Shown here: positions 5,361-7,204 of the stretch, one piece after another
How positions within the stretch are numbered: position 1 is the first letter of the stretch
How the letters are laid out: every line of letters starts with the position of its first letter
NCBI GenBank assembly: GCA_031287655.1
Contig: JAITSR010000209.1
Span: 1-7,204, forward strand
Source of the DNA: Clostridiales bacterium
GTDB taxonomy: Bacteria > Bacillota > Clostridia > WRLR01
Direction of reading: 5' to 3'
Length of the DNA stretch: 7,204 nt
Notes under the pieces: model-generated
What the model was told of the DNA's origin: nothing
Databases searched by the model: none
The model's input: only the letters and a program-made list of their open reading frames with translations
Position numbers and translations under genes: made by a program

Positions 5361-5575
5361 TCCCCCTTGCCAGCGTTCTTCTTTTTTTCATAATGGGCGA
5401 CCGCCTCTGCATATACTTCCTCTATAGTCATATCGTTCCACTGTCCGCGCCGCCATTCGGTATAATCAAATGTGTCGCACTTGATCATAGAAATAAAACG
5501 CTCCGCATCTATGTCGCCGTACTCTCTCACGATCGTTCCCATTACATCATACCTTAACGCGTTATCAGTTCTCAT
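5357..5575 (-). CDS. Small 72-residue partner of the PIN-domain protein, antitoxin-like
   Basis: This charged, mostly helical 72-residue protein has the core AERFISMIKCDTFDYTEWR. Small proteins of this type (AERFI...FDYTxWR) are, from memory, found beside PIN-domain genes, so an antitoxin-like role is inferred. No helix-turn-helix or ribbon-helix-helix DNA-binding motif is clear. The start ATG (5575-5573) overlaps the end of the PIN gene by 11 nt and has its own GGAGG (5586-5582) 6 nt upstream, so translation is probably coupled. The order PIN first, small gene second is the reverse of most VapBC pairs. Its TAG stop overlaps the stop of the convergent DUF6144-like gene. Confidence 0.75.
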   Translation of the reverse strand: MRTDNALRYDVMGTIVREYGDIDAERFISMIKCDTFDYTEWRRGQWNDMTIEEVYAEAVAHYEKKKNAGKGD

Positions 5576-6011
5576 GATCCGCCTCCGTCTCTAACACAAA
5601 ATCCACAGGATTTATTATTCTTATGCCATCAACACTTTTGCTCAAAACTTTCCTGTCCGTTGTAACAAAATATCCACAATGCCGATCTATCGCGCAAGCG
5701 ATATGAAGCGCGTCCTCGTGTTTTATCCCCAGCGCCATTATCGTCTTGCCGCGTGAAAAAACATTTTCAGACGGCGGGCAAAAATCCTCCGCGATATTTT
5801 CCCATAACGCGATGGTGTCGCGTTTTTCGTCATACGGATTTTTGCCGTTCTCGTAATCCATCATAAATGACCAGCAGAGAGAATACTTGCCCTCGCGGAC
5901 TCCGCACTGAATGAACAGCTTCGCCTCCGTTTCCAAGCGCACTTTCATCTGCACCTGATTATCATACGGACGGTTAAAACTACAGTTATCCAAATATATT
6001 TTTGGTTTCAT
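5565..6011 (-). CDS. PIN-domain protein, probable VapC-like ribonuclease toxin
   Basis: The 148-residue protein starts with KIYLDNCSFNRP, the first beta strand of a PIN domain with catalytic Asp8. Further acidic residues fit the metal site: Glu27/Glu29 (RLETEAK) or Glu54 (MDYEN), Asp100 (EDALHIACAI) and Asp119 (FVTTDRKVL). PIN proteins of this size are Mg2+-dependent RNases, usually toxins. It is the first gene of a two-gene unit with the 72-residue protein. I chose ATG at 6009-6011, where the fold begins; AAGGA (6026-6022) lies 10 nt upstream. In-frame TTG at 6056 and ATG at 6032 would add a charged N-terminus not expected in PIN domains. It could instead be a non-toxin PIN nuclease. Confidence 0.85.
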   Translation of the reverse strand: MKPKIYLDNCSFNRPYDNQVQMKVRLETEAKLFIQCGVREGKYSLCWSFMMDYENGKNPYDEKRDTIALWENIAEDFCPPSENVFSRGKTIMALGIKHEDALHIACAIDRHCGYFVTTDRKVLSKSVDGIRIINPVDFVLETEADHEN

Positions 6012-6074
6012 CGTCTCACTATCCTTCTCCATCAACCTAAAATCTTTCAAGGCCAATTACCGCGCGCCACCACC

Positions 6075-6161
6075 TATCCATATCATTATACGACAAAACC
6101 ACCGACAGGGGAAGAAATATTTGGGGCGGCAACATATTGATCAGATATGAAATATCCATAT
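6075..6161. repeat. 9-bp direct repeat flanking the PIN-unit promoter
   Basis: TATCCATAT occurs at 6075-6083, over the predicted transcription start, and at 6153-6161, just beyond the peptidase stop. The second copy is next to a small inverted repeat (GATAT-n3-ATATC, 6144-6156). These could be operator sites for autoregulation, but the sequence here is A+T-rich and chance is possible. Confidence 0.3.
6085..6113 (-). promoter_or_regulatory. Candidate promoter of the PIN two-gene unit
   Basis: On the - strand, a perfect TATAAT (6090-6085) is preceded after 17 nt by a poor -35, TTCCCC (6113-6108, 3 of 6 matches). Transcription would start near 6078. The combination suggests a promoter needing activation or tuned to be weak. 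Confidence 0.5.
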
Positions 6162-7204
6162 TTATTCACGAAGTATATTGAAAAATACGGCTTCCGCCTC
6201 CGGTCCGCTGATATTTCCGAAAATGATCGTCTGGAACGATAGGTTGTTTCCAATGTACAGCGTCGTATTTCCACCGTCTGAATACAGATAATAATCCATA
6301 AAATAACCGCCGCTTCTCGTTTTCTTCGTGTATTTTGACGCGTCAAGCGGTATGGCCGCGGCGCTCGGAATCTGCCTTATCGCGTATTCCCTGCCTTCCT
6401 GACTGCGAAACATGTAATAAAACTCACTGTAGACGCCGCCCGGAAGCAGCTTGCTGTAAGCGCGCGCGAATGAAAAACCGTCAATCGCCCCTTTTTTAAT
6501 GTTGTGGTCGTTATAATGCGACGGGGTGTTCAACGCCTCTACGCCAAGGTCAACGCTCGGCAGCGTCGAGAGTATTTGTTCGTATTTTTGCAAATCGATT
6601 CCCGTGATGAATTTGACGGCGATTTCCGTCGCGGCTCTAAGGCAGGCCAAATCCATTTTGTCCAAATCGGTTTCCGCCGTTTGGATGGAATAATCCGCGG
6701 CGTTTTGGTATAAAGTAAGGGCGGGTAAACCGGCTTTTTCAAATGAAGCGCTGTCGCTCGCAGCCAACCCCCAAAGAGCAATAGGGTCGTCCGGCGAGAT
6801 GATTACGTCGTACAGATAAGTCAGGGCGCTATGGGAGGCCAATGGCGTTATAAAGACGAAATCCCCTGCGTCTTTTTCAGCCACCATATCCAAATTGATA
6901 TTGCCGATAACAGCGGCGCGCTGTTCTTCGGTTAATTGCTTCACATAATAATCAGACCCGGAAAGATGGGCCTCCTCCGCGTCAAACAGTACATATGTTA
7001 CGTTGAAAGGCAACTCGTAGTTCTGCAGAACCCTTGCCGCCTCCAACACGGCGGTCACACCCGAAGCGTTATCAATCGCGCCTGTATAATTCGATATGGT
7101 ATCGTAATGCGCCGACACAACCAAGGTTTTCCCGTTCGCGGCATGAGATGTTTTCGTCGCGATAATATTGGTTCCATGACCCAAAACATTACCCGTATCC
7201 AGCG
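6162..7204 (-). CDS. M28-family zinc peptidase with C-terminal extension, 5' end beyond the window
   Basis: The open frame continues off the right edge; the codon at 7184-7182 is an internal Leu, not a start. About 347 C-terminal residues are visible. Numbering from that Leu, the M28 metallo-aminopeptidase signature is present: SAHYDT (His26), DNASG (Asp38, bridging), DAEE (Glu70 general base, Glu71 ligand) and INLDMVA (Asp99). The final ligand, a His in the usual HTxxDT motif, is replaced by Gln168 in SIQTAETDLDKMD (codon 6683-6681). The remaining 150 residues, after about residue 195, form an unrecognised Tyr-rich C-terminal domain ending at TAA 6164-6162. M28 enzymes release N-terminal amino acids and are often secreted, but any signal peptide is out of view. 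No terminator is seen after the gene. Confidence 0.88.
   Translation of the reverse strand, partial: LDTGNVLGHGTNIIATKTSHAANGKTLVVSAHYDTISNYTGAIDNASGVTAVLEAARVLQNYELPFNVTYVLFDAEEAHLSGSDYYVKQLTEEQRAAVIGNINLDMVAEKDAGDFVFITPLASHSALTYLYDVIISPDDPIALWGLAASDSASFEKAGLPALTLYQNAADYSIQTAETDLDKMDLACLRAATEIAVKFITGIDLQKYEQILSTLPSVDLGVEALNTPSHYNDHNIKKGAIDGFSFARAYSKLLPGGVYSEFYYMFRSQEGREYAIRQIPSAAAIPLDASKYTKKTRSGGYFMDYYLYSDGGNTTLYIGNNLSFQTIIFGNISGPEAEAVFFNILRE

Noticed and set aside
6012..6056. Upstream TTG/ATG starts for the PIN gene
   Set aside because: They add 7-15 charged residues before the first beta strand of the fold. PIN proteins normally start just before the YLD motif.
6086..6346. 86-codon - strand frame over the peptidase end and promoter region
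   Set aside because: It overlaps the peptidase in another frame, lacks a ribosome binding site and has an Arg-rich, low-information product.
1..7204. CRISPR array, tRNA or rRNA genes, insertion sequences
   Set aside because: No regularly spaced repeats, cloverleaf-like sequence, transposase motif or long terminal inverted repeats were seen on either strand.

Overview
The window carries three blocks. Firm clues suggest a Gram-positive, probably clostridial (Firmicutes) organism with a fairly GC-rich genome. These are an aldo/keto reductase with a C-terminal bis-[4Fe-4S] domain, a TM-anchored FHA protein, a Cys-rich DUF6144-like protein, strong purine-rich ribosome binding sites and a -35/-10 promoter of the housekeeping type. 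The taxonomic call is an inference and could be wrong.

Block 1 (1-2682, + strand) is the end of an aromatic meta-cleavage operon: the last 49 codons of acetaldehyde dehydrogenase (acetylating), 4-hydroxy-2-oxovalerate aldolase overlapping it by ATGA, a XylT-like plant-type [2Fe-2S] ferredoxin, a complete XylE-type catechol 2,3-dioxygenase, and a strong intrinsic terminator. The dioxygenase opens the catechol ring, the ferredoxin probably keeps its Fe(II) reduced, and the aldolase/dehydrogenase pair converts the final C5 intermediate to pyruvate and acetyl-CoA. The intermediate steps (hydrolase or semialdehyde dehydrogenase, tautomerase, decarboxylase, hydratase) are not in the window and may lie upstream.

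Block 2 (2750-4490, - strand) is an aldo/keto reductase/ferredoxin fusion followed 67 nt later by an FHA-domain membrane protein with a repetitive acidic tail. They look co-transcribed. Their promoter region lies back to back with that of the next block (4491-4781).

Block 3 (4782-7204) is visibly richer in A+T. It holds a Cys-rich DUF6144-like gene (+), then on the - strand a PIN-domain protein and a 72-residue partner overlapping by 11 nt (a toxin-antitoxin-like pair), and an M28-type zinc peptidase that runs off the right edge. The peptidase has Gln where the last zinc-binding His is expected. The DUF6144-like gene and the 72-residue gene converge so tightly that their stop codons share bases.

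I see no tRNA, rRNA, CRISPR array, insertion sequence or origin. The most noteworthy points are the O2-dependent ring-cleavage module beside anaerobe-type neighbours, the PIN-first two-gene module, the altered peptidase active site and the uncharacterised Cys-rich protein.
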